Assembly: GCA_019245275.1 (NCBI GenBank) | Contig: JAFARW010000048.1 | Location: 1-6,952 of the forward strand | Direction: 5' to 3' | From: Vulcanimicrobiota bacterium | GTDB lineage: Bacteria; Vulcanimicrobiota; Vulcanimicrobiia; Vulcanimicrobiales; Vulcanimicrobiaceae | Length of the DNA stretch: 6,952 bases | Made by a program: the position numbers and the translations under genes | Notes under the pieces: model-generated | Told to the model about the DNA's origin: nothing | Database searches by the model: none | What the model saw: the letters and a program-made list of their open reading frames with translations, nothing else | Part shown: positions 6,270-6,952 of the stretch, piece after piece | Layout of the letters: each line of letters opens with the position of its first letter | How positions within the stretch are numbered: the stretch's first letter is position 1

Positions 6270-6327
6270 GCGGTTCTCATACGGACCCCTGCCGCTGGTT
6301 GCCTCCCCCGCTGATGAAAGGAAGACA
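6270..6327. promoter_or_regulatory. Short divergent intergenic region between regulator and thiolase genes
   Basis: Only 58 nt separate the regulator ATG (6269, minus) from the thiolase TTG (6328, plus), so the two promoters must overlap or lie partly inside the genes. I do not see a convincing -35/-10 pair for either. A GATAAT hexamer at 6334-6339 resembles a -10 on the plus strand but lies inside the chosen thiolase frame and has no -35 at proper spacing. The region is the natural place to look for a binding site of the Crp-type regulator. Confidence 0.45.
6317..6324 (+). promoter_or_regulatory. Shine-Dalgarno deciding the TTG start of the thiolase gene
   Basis: AAAGGAAG, with the AAGGA core ending five bases before TTG at 6328, is a good ribosome binding site. 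It supports that start over the in-frame ATG at 6268 and the GTG at 6358, neither of which has a comparable site. Confidence 0.7.
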
Positions 6328-6952
6328 TTGAGGGATAATCAGAGCCAAAATCAAGTCGTGATCGTTGCCGGTGCACGCACGCCGTTCGGCAATCTCAACG
6401 GCGCGCTTTCGGACTTGACCGCAACGGATCTCGCGACCCATGCCTCTGCAGCGGCAATTGAGCGCAGCGGCGTACCGGCCGAGCGCATCGACGACATCGT
6501 TTTTGGCAACGTGATGCAGACGAGCGCCGATGCGATTTATCTCGCGCGCCATGTCGGGCTGCGCTGCGGAATTCCGATCGCAACGCCGGCGCTCACACTC
6601 AATCGTCTGTGCGGAAGCGGCCTGCAAGCGATCTTAACGGCCGCAAATTCGCTATTGCTCGGCCAGTCGACATACGCGCTCGCCGGCGGTGCCGAATCGA
6701 TGAGCCAAGCACCGCACGTCGTTCGCGGCGCGCGCAAGGGACTAGCGCTCGGCGCCGGCAAGCTCGAAGATTCGCTTTGGGAAGCACTGACCGATTCGTA
6801 CAACGATATGCCGATGGCGATCACTGCCGAGAATCTCGCCGAACGCTACAAGATTTCGCGCGAAGATTGCGATGATTTTGCGTTGCAGAGCCAAGAGAAT
6901 GCCGTGGCTGCGCAGCGCGGCGGCTACTTCGCAGAAGAAATCGAGCCGATCG
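6328..6952 (+). CDS. Acetyl-CoA C-acetyltransferase (thiolase), 3' partial
   Basis: The first 208 residues of a thiolase are present; the gene runs off the right edge. The N-terminus VVIVAGARTPFGNLNGALSDL (from residue 10) and the active-site block NRLCGSGLQAI, with nucleophile Cys95, are typical of family PF00108. So are GGAESMSQAPH and the later AENLAERYKISREDCDDFALQSQ. The enzyme condenses two acetyl-CoA to acetoacetyl-CoA, or runs in reverse in fatty-acid and ketone breakdown. The direction, and whether longer acyl chains are accepted, cannot be judged without the C-terminal half, which carries the second Cys and the His. I chose TTG 6328 because of its Shine-Dalgarno (AAAGGAAG) and because it puts the Cys near its usual position (about 88-91 in typical members). 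GTG 6358 would give Cys85. The gene diverges from the DUF2249-Crp regulator. Confidence 0.95.
   Translation, partial: MRDNQSQNQVVIVAGARTPFGNLNGALSDLTATDLATHASAAAIERSGVPAERIDDIVFGNVMQTSADAIYLARHVGLRCGIPIATPALTLNRLCGSGLQAILTAANSLLLGQSTYALAGGAESMSQAPHVVRGARKGLALGAGKLEDSLWEALTDSYNDMPMAITAENLAERYKISREDCDDFALQSQENAVAAQRGGYFAEEIEPI

Noticed and set aside
6268..6327. In-frame ATG at 6268 as the thiolase start; together with the regulator ATG it would make a CATG start on both strands.
   Set aside because: It has no Shine-Dalgarno, would add 20 residues not typical of thiolases, and would leave no intergenic DNA between the divergent genes. TTG 6328 has a good site.
1..6952. CRISPR array, transposon, phage, toxin-antitoxin, tRNA or rRNA.
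   Set aside because: I see no direct DNA repeats with spacers, no transposase or integrase motif, no terminal inverted repeats and no tRNA-like cloverleaf. All nine genes explain nearly all of the sequence.

Overview
The window is a gene-dense piece of a bacterial chromosome of moderately high GC, by eye a little under 60%. It holds nine protein genes and no RNA genes, mobile elements or CRISPR arrays that I can see. The combination of a virginiamycin-B-lyase-like propeller, a secreted DUF885 peptidase, a Firmicutes/Actinobacteria/Chloroflexi-style rsmD-coaD-coiled-coil-PDZ/Lon cluster and a Crp-family regulator suggests a poorly cultured terrestrial phylum. Candidatus Eremiobacterota (WPS-2) is my first guess. 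This rests on gene content only, and no marker gene in the window settles it.

Layout. Positions 3-512 (+) are the 3' half of a Vgb-like beta-propeller gene. Positions 565-5368 (+) form a tightly packed run of six genes: a secreted DUF885 metallopeptidase, rsmD (16S rRNA m2G966 methyltransferase), coaD (phosphopantetheine adenylyltransferase), a DivIVA/SepIVA-like coiled-coil protein, a membrane-anchored PDZ plus Lon-type S16 protease (YlbL/SepM family), and a small secreted protein with a carboxypeptidase-regulatory-like fold. Junctions are an 11-nt overlap, a 6-nt gap, a 12-nt gap, a 1-nt gap and a 4-nt ATGA overlap, so one transcript with translational coupling is likely. The run meets a minus-strand gene tail to tail (5322-6269, overlapping by 47 nt). 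That gene encodes a Crp/Fnr-type regulator with an unusual N-terminal DUF2249 domain. Divergent from it, at 6328, starts an acetyl-CoA C-acetyltransferase cut off by the window end.

How the genes fit together. rsmD, coaD, the coiled-coil gene and the PDZ-S16 protease are a recurrent bacterial neighbourhood linking ribosome maturation, CoA synthesis and envelope or division functions. Here it is flanked by exported proteins: the DUF885 peptidase in front and the small Ig-like protein behind. The regulator and thiolase share a gap of only 58 nt, so the regulator may control the thiolase, itself, or both.

Most worth a second look: the DUF2249-Crp fusion, the secreted protein coupled to the protease, the altered active-site motif of the S16 domain, and an apparent excess of the heptamer GCGATCG without the full palindrome GCGATCGC. 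I did not find a clearly new defence or mobile system here.
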